From Verrucomicrobiales bacterium (GTDB lineage: Bacteria; Verrucomicrobiota; Verrucomicrobiae; Limisphaerales; UBA9464): a stretch of DNA of 5,243 nt. The stretch spans positions 1-5,243 of the forward strand of contig SXXZ01000022.1 of the NCBI GenBank assembly GCA_005789375.1, given 5' to 3'. The notes beneath the pieces are model-generated. The model made no database searches. It was given only the letters and a program-made list of their open reading frames with translations, and was not told the origin of the DNA. Both the position numbers and the translations under genes were made by a program. This document shows positions 1-5,209 of this stretch, piece by piece (the first letter of the stretch is position 1; each line of letters begins with the position of its first letter).

Positions 1-968
1 ACGACACGGTCATCGACACATCCATCGGGCATCGCTTTGAAATCGTCAGCCGTGCCGATAAGGCTACCGCCACGGTCACGAGTCAGGTGCCGGTCCAGGG
101 ATTCCGTTTTGATCCTAATGGCCGAGACGGCATTCCAGCCTTTTACACCCAACGCGTTAGTGCGAAGGGGTTTCCCATCGTCGCCTCCTCTAAAGTAGAC
201 CCTCACGCGCTCCAAGAGGCCGCATTTCTCGTGGACATGATGCTGGCGAAGCGACCGGACGTGCGCGCTGCGATGATCCAAAGTGGCGCGCGTATGTGCA
301 TCATGGCCCACAATGAATTCACCACCGACCTGCCGGAATTCGTCCGCATGGCCGAAGGGAGGCTTCGTGATTTCCCGAGTTTGCCGGCAAAAGATTTCTG
401 GGATGCGCGCGCCCGCGGACTCGGCGGCAGCGAAACCGATCCCTTGTGCACGGTGGCCGAGGAGAACGTGCTCGGATTTCCCGGCGACCCGTATGAGAAG
501 GAGTGCATTCTCATCCATGAGTTCGCGCACAACATCCATTTGCGCGGCCTGCTAAATGTGGATCGGACCTTTGACTCGCGATTGAAGTCCACCTACGCCG
601 CCGCGATGAAGGATGGCTTGTGGAAAGGCAAGTACGCGAGCGTCAACCCTCACGAGTATTTTGCGGAGGGCGTGCAATCGTGGTTCGACAACAACCGCGT
701 CAATGATCACGACCACAACCATGTCCATTTGCGTTCCCAGTTGATCGATTACGACCCGGGGCTGGCTGCACTGTGTCGCGAAGTCTTCGGCGACACCGAA
801 TTGAGATACAGCAAGCCCGCCACGCGTCTCACCGGCCACCTGGAGAACTATGATCCGGTGAAGGCGCCGAAGTTCTACTGGCCGCAGCGATTGAAGCACG
901 CCTCGGCCGAGATCCGGGCGAAGGCCGAGGCCCGCGACAAGGCTGCCAACGAGGGCGACAAACGCTGA
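1..968 (+). CDS. Zinc metallopeptidase-like protein (HExxH + Glu), 5'-truncated by window
   Basis: The reading frame is open from base 3 to the TGA at 966-968 (321 visible residues), with no stop before the window edge, so the true start lies to the left. The GTG at 87 is internal and there is no reason to prefer it. Visible residues 172-176 read HEFAH (bases 516-530), the HExxH zinc motif, followed by NIH. About 46 residues later NPHEYFAEG (from base 645) supplies a glutamate at 218 or 222 as the likely third zinc ligand. The HExxH to ExFAE spacing resembles that of the anthrax lethal-factor-type gluzincin fold. A histidine-rich stretch, HDHNHVH (bases 708-728), follows, and the tail (about 280-321) is charged and helical. 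From the motifs I infer a zinc-dependent hydrolase, probably secreted, but the export signal would be outside the window. Substrate unknown. It could also be a non-peptidase member of the fold. The metal site is well supported; the family name is not. Confidence 0.85.
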   Translation, partial: DTVIDTSIGHRFEIVSRADKATATVTSQVPVQGFRFDPNGRDGIPAFYTQRVSAKGFPIVASSKVDPHALQEAAFLVDMMLAKRPDVRAAMIQSGARMCIMAHNEFTTDLPEFVRMAEGRLRDFPSLPAKDFWDARARGLGGSETDPLCTVAEENVLGFPGDPYEKECILIHEFAHNIHLRGLLNVDRTFDSRLKSTYAAAMKDGLWKGKYASVNPHEYFAEGVQSWFDNNRVNDHDHNHVHLRSQLIDYDPGLAALCREVFGDTELRYSKPATRLTGHLENYDPVKAPKFYWPQRLKHASAEIRAKAEARDKAANEGDKR

Positions 969-982
969 TCTCCTGCTTTGAA

Positions 983-1014
983 GGCGAAGGGGCGAACGGG
1001 CGAAGGGGCGAACG
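983..1014. repeat. Perfect 16-bp tandem duplication
   Basis: GGCGAAGGGGCGAACG occurs twice back to back (983-998 and 999-1014) with no mismatch, 14 bases after the stop of the metallopeptidase-like gene. Each unit is itself two near-identical 8-mers, GGCGAA(G/C)G, so the block is four 8-bp copies in a row. It lies outside any gene I accept. Slippage or a dispersed intergenic repeat family are both possible origins. Confidence 0.9.
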
Positions 1015-1054
1015 CAGAACGCCAGAACCCTCCCCATGACTTTCTGTCCCAGTG

Positions 1055-1095
1055 CCTCGTTCCGGATTGAGGGCGGGGCTCGCCTTGGGACGAGG
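1055..1095 (+). other. Hairpin in the leader of the DUF218 gene
   Basis: CCTCGTTCC (1055-1063) can pair with GGGACGAGG (1087-1095) over nine positions, with one G-U wobble when read as RNA. Inside the loop, AGGGCG (1070-1075) can pair with CGCCTT (1081-1086), again with one wobble, leaving a 5-nt loop. The combined structure ends 22 bases before the ATG at 1118. No T-run follows, so it does not look like an intrinsic terminator for the upstream gene. It may be a leader structure or an RNA 3'-end stabiliser. The pairing is seen; the function is not known. Confidence 0.5.
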
Positions 1096-1117
1096 AAGCC
1101 GGCTAACCTCTCGCCGT

Positions 1118-1882
1118 ATGGGACCTGTTGAGGCACTGGTTCAGCCGCTGGGAGCGGCGTGGGCGGGAGCGTTGCTGGTCAGCGGTCTGGCGTTTCGGCG
1201 CAGGGCTTGGCTGGCCGGCGTCACTTCGCTTTGCCTCGCCGGCGGACTCTGGCTGGTGGGTGGAACCCCCTTCTCGGCATTGCTCTTGGCGCGTTTGGAG
1301 AGGCCCTATGATCGGATTCATCCGGTGACCTTGCCGGTGGCCGATGCCGTGGTGGTCTTGGCGGGAGATATCGAGTTCTCCTCACGCGAATTGCTGTGGT
1401 TCGGGACCGGTTCGTCCTTTGAACGTTCCCTGACGGGCCTAGAGGTGATGCGTCAAGGGAAGGCCCGCACCTTGGTTGTCAGCGGTGCTCCTTTTAATTG
1501 GCTCGGGAGTGCTCGTTCAGAGAGCGATTTGCTCACCGCCTGGATACGCTCTTGGCGATTGCCGGCGGGAGATCTCCAGCGGTTGCCCGCGTGTAAAGAC
1601 ACGCATGAAGAAGCCGTCGCGATTGGCGACATGGTTCGAAAACGGGGCTGGAAGCGGGTAATTTTGGTGAGTTCAGCGTCGCATCTGGCCCGGGGAGCTG
1701 CCGCCTGCCGCAAGGAAGGCGTAGATGTTCTGCCCGTCGGGTGTGACTTTCAGGCTTTGGATGCGTTGGATCGACCCGAGCACTGGTGGGTGGTGCCCCG
1801 AAGCGAGGGGTTGATCCGCTTTGAACGCTGGCTCCATGAAGAATTGGGTGGCGTGTGGTACTGGTGGCGCGGGTGGATTTGA
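1118..1882 (+). CDS. YdcF/ElyC/SanA-type DUF218 membrane protein
   Basis: A 254-residue protein with two N-terminal hydrophobic segments (about 11-26 and 32-49) separated by RRR, then a soluble alpha/beta domain. Features of the DUF218 family are visible in order: ADAVVVLAG (75-83), LVVSGAP (119-125), SESD (134-137), a DTHEEA segment (161-166) and VILVSSASHLARG (181-193). The two-helix anchor followed by DUF218 is the arrangement of ElyC, which acts in envelope biogenesis in E. coli, so an envelope role is a fair inference. The biochemical activity of the family is not firmly settled. The frame is open to a GTG at 1052, but I prefer the ATG at 1118: the extra 22 residues are arginine- and glycine-rich and overlap the leader hairpin. 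The only purine-rich stretch, GAGGAAG at 1092-1098, is too far upstream for a normal ribosome site. The C-terminus is tryptophan-rich. Confidence 0.87.
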   Translation: MGPVEALVQPLGAAWAGALLVSGLAFRRRAWLAGVTSLCLAGGLWLVGGTPFSALLLARLERPYDRIHPVTLPVADAVVVLAGDIEFSSRELLWFGTGSSFERSLTGLEVMRQGKARTLVVSGAPFNWLGSARSESDLLTAWIRSWRLPAGDLQRLPACKDTHEEAVAIGDMVRKRGWKRVILVSSASHLARGAAACRKEGVDVLPVGCDFQALDALDRPEHWWVVPRSEGLIRFERWLHEELGGVWYWWRGWI

Positions 1883-1985
1883 TGCGGCAATCTCCGTTTT
1901 CAGGCCCTTCCACTGAGCACATTTCTGGCAGGTGTGGATTGCCCTCCGGGGCGCGGTCGGTTTCCATCGGTCAGCTTTGAGCAAC

Positions 1986-2405
1986 GTGATTCCAACCGAA
2001 GTGATCCAGGCGGCCGGTGGTCTGGTGTGGCGAACATCCCCTCGGGGTCGCGAACTAATTCTAATCCATCGGACCCGTTATGGTCCGGAATGGGCTCTTC
2101 CGAAAGGCAAGCTCGACCCCGGCGAAGGATGGCTTCAGGCCGCGGTGCGGGAGGTTGAGGAAGAGACCGGGTGCCGTGCCACGGTGGATTGCTTCGCTGG
2201 TGGCAGCGTCTATGCGGTCAACGGAATGCCTAAAGTGGTCTTGTACTGGCACATGGAGCTTCAGGAACAGGGGCCCGTGCAGGATACGCAAGAAGTCGCC
2301 GACCTGCGATGGGTCAGCGCTGAAGAAGCTGTTGATTTGCTCACCCACTCCAATGAACGAGCCTTGCTGGCTCCGTTAGAGAACCGCGAGCGGCCCGGCC
2401 GTTGA
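1986..2405 (+). CDS. Nudix (MutT-like) hydrolase
   Basis: A protein of about 139 residues with a textbook Nudix box at residues 41-63: G41, E47, then R55-E56-V57-E58-E59-E60-T61-G62, fitting GX5EX7REUXEEXGU except that the final hydrophobic position is Cys63. The box is preceded by QAAGGLVWR and RYGPEWALPKGK, typical of small Nudix enzymes that cleave nucleoside-diphosphate-linked substrates such as Ap4A or oxidised nucleotides. It acts in the cytoplasm with Mg2+ or Mn2+ bound by the box glutamates. Substrate cannot be told from sequence. No ATG is available. GTG at 1986 puts the start 8 residues before AAGG, as is usual, but GTG 1932, TTG 1977 and GTG 2001 are in frame. None has a clear ribosome site. 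The gene starts about 100 bases after the DUF218 gene on the same strand and may share its transcript. Its stop is 15 bases from the stop of the convergent gene. Confidence 0.9.
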   Translation: MIPTEVIQAAGGLVWRTSPRGRELILIHRTRYGPEWALPKGKLDPGEGWLQAAVREVEEETGCRATVDCFAGGSVYAVNGMPKVVLYWHMELQEQGPVQDTQEVADLRWVSAEEAVDLLTHSNERALLAPLENRERPGR

Positions 2406-2420
2406 CCGGAGTCCTTTAGG

Positions 2421-3641
2421 TTACTTCCGTTCTGGCTGCGGCGGCAGGAGAAACAACCGGGCGTCTCCGGCTCCGAGGGAGAGTTGAATCCCGGGCAATT
2501 CTGGGCTGTCGTCCATCAGGGGGTGTTCACGCCCGTCCTCGCGGCTTAGTTCAACGACTTCGCCTTCGCAATCGAACACCACCGTGGGCCAACCCGTGTA
2601 AGCCGTGTTGTGGTTGACCAGCAAGACGGCACGCCGACCGTCGGTGTGTTTCAGGGAGCCAATCAGGAAGGTGCCCTCGGGATCGGAACCCACCCGGTTC
2701 AGCGATCGGACCCCGGTGCGCGCCAGCGGGGTCGCCGGATTGCCGGTGGTGTATCGGACGACGCCCTGGCCGGTCAGGCGCATCAGGACGGGCCCCCAAC
2801 GCTCGAGCCCGGCGTTGATCCGTCGTGCTTCATCATAGTGACGCGTCTTGAAGCCTTCGGCTGTGAGCAGTGCTCCGCCCTTGGGGAACTCGCCGGTGCC
2901 GCCGTTGCCCTTGCCTGGGGTCCAGTAGCAGAAATACAGAACCCCCTTGGATCCATGGGCGATGGACGCGTGGATCATCCAGCGGATCTGGGCCTCGGTG
3001 GGGTCCATGCGGTCCCCGAAGGGCATGGAATGGAAGAAATTCCAGAACGGGATTCCCGCTGCGATCGAGTGCTTGCGCATCGATTCGAGGTTCTTGAGGT
3101 ATTCGCTGCGGGAATCATCACCGGGCCGCATGAGCGGATAGTGGTCCATCGACAGCACGTCCGGTTTCACTGTCTCCACAAAATTTCGAAGGTACTCGTC
3201 GTAGGAGTTGGCCCCCATCTGGCCAGTGGCCGCGTAGTTGGGAAATAAATTGATGTAGCCCAGGCGGCCAGGTTTTTGTTCCCGCAGTGCGGCGACGCGC
3301 GCGGCGAGGGCAGGGAAGGCTGCGGTTCCGGGTTCGTCACTGAGGCTGTAGCCCCAGCAGGCGGTGCCGTCGGGCAGGGGGGTGGCTGGATTATCTGCAT
3401 CCACCAGAACTTTCAGCCCCAGCGATTCACAGACCCGGACTTGCTCCTCGGCGCTGAAGCCGGAGGTTCCGATGACTAGGTTGAAATGTGCCTCGCGGAT
3501 CTCGCGGTATCGTTCCGGCAAGTTGTTGGTGGTGCGTGGCGGCACCCAGAAGCCGATGGCGAACCGGTCCTGGATAAACCGGGCTGGCTCTGCACCAAGG
3601 GCCAACGAAAGCAAACTAAGGATTCCCAGAAAACGGATCAT
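2421..3641 (-). CDS. Exported TIM-barrel glycoside hydrolase-like protein
   Basis: A 406-residue protein. Residues 1-17 form a signal peptide (MIR, a leucine-rich core, cleavage near Ala-Leu-Gly-Ala). Eight probable barrel strands can be picked out: 27-34, 53-59, 75-83, 96-101, 126-133, 160-167, 196-203 and 232-240. Strand 4 ends in SDEP (101-104), where clan-A glycosidases carry their acid/base Glu, so Glu103 is the leading catalytic candidate. Strand 6 ends in MDHYP (165-169) and strand 8 in YFCYWTPG (236-243), both aromatic-rich as in sugar-binding clefts. Residues from about 310 look like a C-terminal beta-sandwich ending in DARLFLLP, as in several glycosidase families. I see no Glu at the end of strand 7, where the clan-A nucleophile normally lies. 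Function is inferred: periplasmic or secreted carbohydrate processing, substrate unknown. ATG at 3641 is chosen because it gives the signal peptide directly. It is transcribed divergently from the ThuA-domain gene. Confidence 0.88.
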   Translation of the reverse strand: MIRFLGILSLLSLALGAEPARFIQDRFAIGFWVPPRTTNNLPERYREIREAHFNLVIGTSGFSAEEQVRVCESLGLKVLVDADNPATPLPDGTACWGYSLSDEPGTAAFPALAARVAALREQKPGRLGYINLFPNYAATGQMGANSYDEYLRNFVETVKPDVLSMDHYPLMRPGDDSRSEYLKNLESMRKHSIAAGIPFWNFFHSMPFGDRMDPTEAQIRWMIHASIAHGSKGVLYFCYWTPGKGNGGTGEFPKGGALLTAEGFKTRHYDEARRINAGLERWGPVLMRLTGQGVVRYTTGNPATPLARTGVRSLNRVGSDPEGTFLIGSLKHTDGRRAVLLVNHNTAYTGWPTVVFDCEGEVVELSREDGREHPLMDDSPELPGIQLSLGAGDARLFLLPPQPERK

Positions 3642-3882
3642 GCGATCCGCAAGGTTGATCCAGAAAAAGAAGGGGATCCACCGGAATGCGTACCCAAGTA
3701 GGATTCAGGATCCTTGCTCGAGGCCAATGCGCAGGGTTTCCGGCGTGGCTTTTGCCGACAGGAGGTCGGGGAGTTGCAGTAATAATGGGGCCGGGTGTTG
3801 GAGCCTCAGTGCCAACTTGTGGAGAGGGTCTGGCCGAATCGTGAGCCCTGATCGGGCCGGAGTGCTTTCGGTGAAACTGATT

Positions 3883-3912
3883 CACGGCCGCCCCATTGCT
3901 GGGGCGACCGTG
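3883..3912. other. Strong intergenic hairpin (12-bp stem, one mismatch)
   Basis: CACGGCCGCCCC (3883-3894) pairs with GGGGCGACCGTG (3901-3912) at 11 of 12 positions, the exception being a C-A mismatch, around a 6-nt loop ATTGCT. Ten of the eleven pairs are G-C, so it should be very stable as RNA or extruded DNA. There is no T-run on either side, so it is not a standard intrinsic terminator. The 5' arm also overlaps a competing 5-bp pairing, GTGAA (3871-3875) with TTCAC (3881-3885). Structure is seen directly; role unknown (small RNA element, transcript-end stabiliser or dispersed palindromic repeat). Confidence 0.7.
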
Positions 3913-4035
3913 GTTGATGATCGTTTCCGTCATCGCCGCACGGCTTGTTTCCAAACTGCACGGCCGGTTGTTTGGGCAATCCCGAAGTAGCAGCCCGCTT
4001 GCCAAAAGGGATTATCGGGGTTCGCCGCCGAAAAC

Positions 4036-4066
4036 CTGGTTAAAACCGCGTTAACTGGTCAAAAAC
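4036..4066. repeat. Imperfect direct repeat, 19-bp phase
   Basis: CTGGTTAAAAC (4036-4046) recurs as CTGGTCAAAAAC (4055-4066), differing by one substitution and one extra A, with starts 19 bases apart (just under two helical turns). A GTTAAC palindrome (4050-4055) sits at the join. Repeats so spaced can be half-sites for a regulator or arise by chance in an A-rich stretch. It lies 13 bases from the near-palindrome at 4079. Confidence 0.45.
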
Positions 4067-4078
4067 AGGCAGACGAAC

Positions 4079-4098
4079 CGTGGTCAACGTTCACCACG
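4079..4098. promoter_or_regulatory. Operator-like 20-bp near-palindrome
   Basis: CGTGGT (4079-4084) and ACCACG (4093-4098) are exact inverted repeats around the self-complementary core AACGTT (4086-4091). Only one symmetric pair (C4085/C4092) breaks the symmetry, so 18 of 20 bases match the reverse complement. A central CG flanked by A/T inside longer arms is the general look of LacI/GalR-family operators. It overlaps a weak -35-like TGGTCA (4081-4086), with a -10-like GATAGT (4105-4110) 18 bases on, pointing toward the ThuA-domain gene. The symmetry is seen; regulator binding is inferred. No regulator gene is in the window. Confidence 0.5.
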
Positions 4099-4220
4099 AA
4101 AAAGGATAGTTCATAGGTTCGGGAGGCAGGGCTCGAAGCGTCCACATCACCGAAGAGTCTCAGTTATCGAAGCTGTCGCGCCCAGTTGGGTTGAGTGGAC
4201 CGAATCCAAGAATGTCTGGC

Positions 4221-4239
4221 CGGAAAACGGGGGTTTCCG
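4221..4239 (+). other. Small hairpin before the ThuA-domain start
   Basis: CGGAAA (4221-4226) pairs exactly with TTTCCG (4234-4239) around a 7-nt loop, ending 18 bases before the ATG at 4258. It may affect access to the start, as there is no visible Shine-Dalgarno sequence between the hairpin and the ATG. With only six pairs it may be chance. Confidence 0.35.
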
Positions 4240-4257
4240 CAAGATCGGCAGCATCCA

Positions 4258-5124
4258 ATGAACCGCATCACTCTTAGCCTTTTCGCCGCCGTGGCTTCGC
4301 TGTCTTTGGCAGCAGCCGACAAAGCCATCGTCTTGATCGCGGGCACGCCCAGTCATGCCCGGGGCGATCATGAATTTCGGGCCGGAAGCATTTTGCTGGC
4401 CGGTTGCTTGAACCGCATTCCAGGCATTCATGCGACCGTGGTCAGCAATGGCTGGCCGGCCGATACGGACATCCTCAAGTCGGCCGATGCCGTGGTGGTC
4501 TTCTCCAATGGCGGCACGGCCCATCCCACGATCAAGCCAGACCGACTGAAGCTGATGAATGAGCTGTCGGCCAAGGGCGTGGGAATTGGTGCCGCCCACT
4601 ACGGAGTCGAGGTCCCGGTCGGGGACCCTGGCTTTGCCATGCTCGATTGGACCGGGGGTTATTTTGAGATGTTCTGGAGCGTGAACCCGACATGGACGGC
4701 GAAGTTTGAATCGCTGCCGGTGCATCCGGTGACCCGAGGCGTGAAGCCCTTCACGATCCACGATGAGTGGTACTACCACATGCGCTTTGCGCCGGATCGC
4801 AAAGGAGTTACGCCGATCCTCAGCGTGGTGCCCCCGTTGAGCACCCTCGACCGCGGCAACGGCCCGCACAATGGCAACCCCTTCGTCCGGGCCTCTGTGG
4901 CCAAGGGAGAACCTCAGCCGCTGATGTGGACTTACGATCGGCCCAATGGAGGCCGCGGCTTTGGTTTCACCGGTGGGCATTACCACAAGAACTGGGGTGA
5001 CGAAAACTTCCGCAAGGTGTTCCTCAATGCGCTGCTGTGGATCGCCAAGGTAGAGGTTCCCAAGGAGGGTGTTGTCTCTACGGTGACCCCGGAAGAATTG
5101 CGGGCGAACCAGGATCCTAAGTAA
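4258..5124 (+). CDS. Exported ThuA-domain protein
   Basis: A 288-residue protein with a signal peptide at residues 1-20 (MNR, an Ala/Leu-rich core, cleavage after Ala-Ala-Ala), then one ThuA-like, class I glutamine-amidotransferase-like alpha/beta domain over almost its full length. Landmarks are KAIVLIAGTPSHARGDHEF (22-40), ADAVVVFSNGG (76-86), GIGAAHYGVE (109-118), HDEWYYHMRF (168-177) and GFGFTGGHYHKNW (234-246); the conserved His and Glu-rich clusters resemble those of ThuA relatives. ThuA was named for trehalose utilisation in rhizobia, where it works with a sugar dehydrogenase through 3-keto sugars. Exported single-domain versions are common in Planctomycetota and Verrucomicrobiota, and their substrates are mostly unknown. 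The frame extends to a GTG at 4195, but the ATG at 4258 starts the signal peptide directly. It is divergent from the glycosidase-like gene, which supports a sugar-related role. I do not give it the symbol thuA because orthology is unproven. Confidence 0.92.
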   Translation: MNRITLSLFAAVASLSLAAADKAIVLIAGTPSHARGDHEFRAGSILLAGCLNRIPGIHATVVSNGWPADTDILKSADAVVVFSNGGTAHPTIKPDRLKLMNELSAKGVGIGAAHYGVEVPVGDPGFAMLDWTGGYFEMFWSVNPTWTAKFESLPVHPVTRGVKPFTIHDEWYYHMRFAPDRKGVTPILSVVPPLSTLDRGNGPHNGNPFVRASVAKGEPQPLMWTYDRPNGGRGFGFTGGHYHKNWGDENFRKVFLNALLWIAKVEVPKEGVVSTVTPEELRANQDPK

Positions 5125-5163
5125 CGCGGGCACGATCCGCTCGAAGAATCTTGGAAAACCATC

Positions 5164-5193
5164 TTGCCAAAGGCAGGCCTCCCCGAGTTTGAT
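5164..5193 (+). promoter_or_regulatory. Possible promoter of the tRNA gene
   Basis: TTGCCA (5164-5169) matches five of six bases of the -35 consensus, and TTTGAT (5188-5193) matches four of six of the -10 consensus, with an 18-base spacer. Transcription would begin near 5200, about ten bases before the mature tRNA 5' end. This is a by-eye match in a short intergenic stretch and may be chance. Confidence 0.3.
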
Positions 5194-5209
5194 TCGCGCT
5201 CTTCGGTGC

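Larger units (their letters stand above)
3642..4257. other. 616-bp divergent intergenic region, no convincing gene
   Basis: This lies between the start of the TIM-barrel gene (- strand) and the start of the ThuA-domain gene (+ strand), so it should carry both promoters. Open frames exist on both strands, but their translations are rich in Arg, Pro, Ser and His, match no domain I know and lack ribosome sites. The region holds a stable hairpin (3883-3912), 6-bp inverted arms AATCCC/GGGATT (3978-3983, 4008-4013), a direct repeat (4036-4066), a near-palindrome (4079-4098) and a small hairpin just before the ThuA start (4221-4239). GATCC occurs four times in 3644-3713. On the minus strand, 3881-3705 is open for 58 codons and reads somewhat protein-like, so a decayed gene cannot be excluded. 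Confidence 0.6.

Noticed and set aside
552..1136. 194-codon open frame on the minus strand
   Set aside because: It overlaps the metallopeptidase 3' half including the conserved NPHEYFAEG segment. The translation has low-complexity Arg/Val/Leu content and no domain.
2406..2430. Bidirectional terminator between the convergent Nudix and TIM-barrel genes
   Set aside because: CGGAGT and ACTTCCG can pair only with a bulge, the stem is short and no T-run follows on either strand. Too weak to call.
2610..3248. 212-codon open frame on the plus strand
   Set aside because: It lies entirely inside the TIM-barrel gene on the opposite strand. The protein reads as an antisense shadow with no signal, motif or ribosome site.
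3644..3713. Four GATCC words in 70 bases upstream of the TIM-barrel gene
   Set aside because: The spacing is irregular (13, 18 and 34 bases) and the word is short. GATC sites this dense can be chance in GC-rich DNA, and no origin-like or methylation-linked context is visible.
3364..3990. 208-codon open frame on the plus strand reaching into the intergenic gap
   Set aside because: Its first half is antisense to the TIM-barrel gene and the rest is Arg/Ser-rich without motifs. It is not convincing as a gene.
3616..4005. 129-codon open frame on the minus strand covering most of the divergent gap
   Set aside because: It overlaps the signal peptide of the TIM-barrel gene, is full of Pro, Arg and His, and spans the strong hairpin. 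No family resemblance.
4195..4257. GTG start extending the ThuA-domain protein by 21 residues
   Set aside because: The extension would bury a clear signal peptide behind a polar, charged segment, so ATG 4258 is preferred.
4212..4277. 21-codon upstream ORF overlapping the ThuA-domain start
   Set aside because: It is short, out of frame, without a ribosome site or a recognisable leader-peptide character such as codon runs.
4147..5133. 328-codon open frame on the minus strand opposite the ThuA-domain gene
   Set aside because: It mirrors a well-supported gene. The translation is rich in His, Arg and Gln with no recognisable motif, as expected when a GC-rich coding strand is read in reverse.
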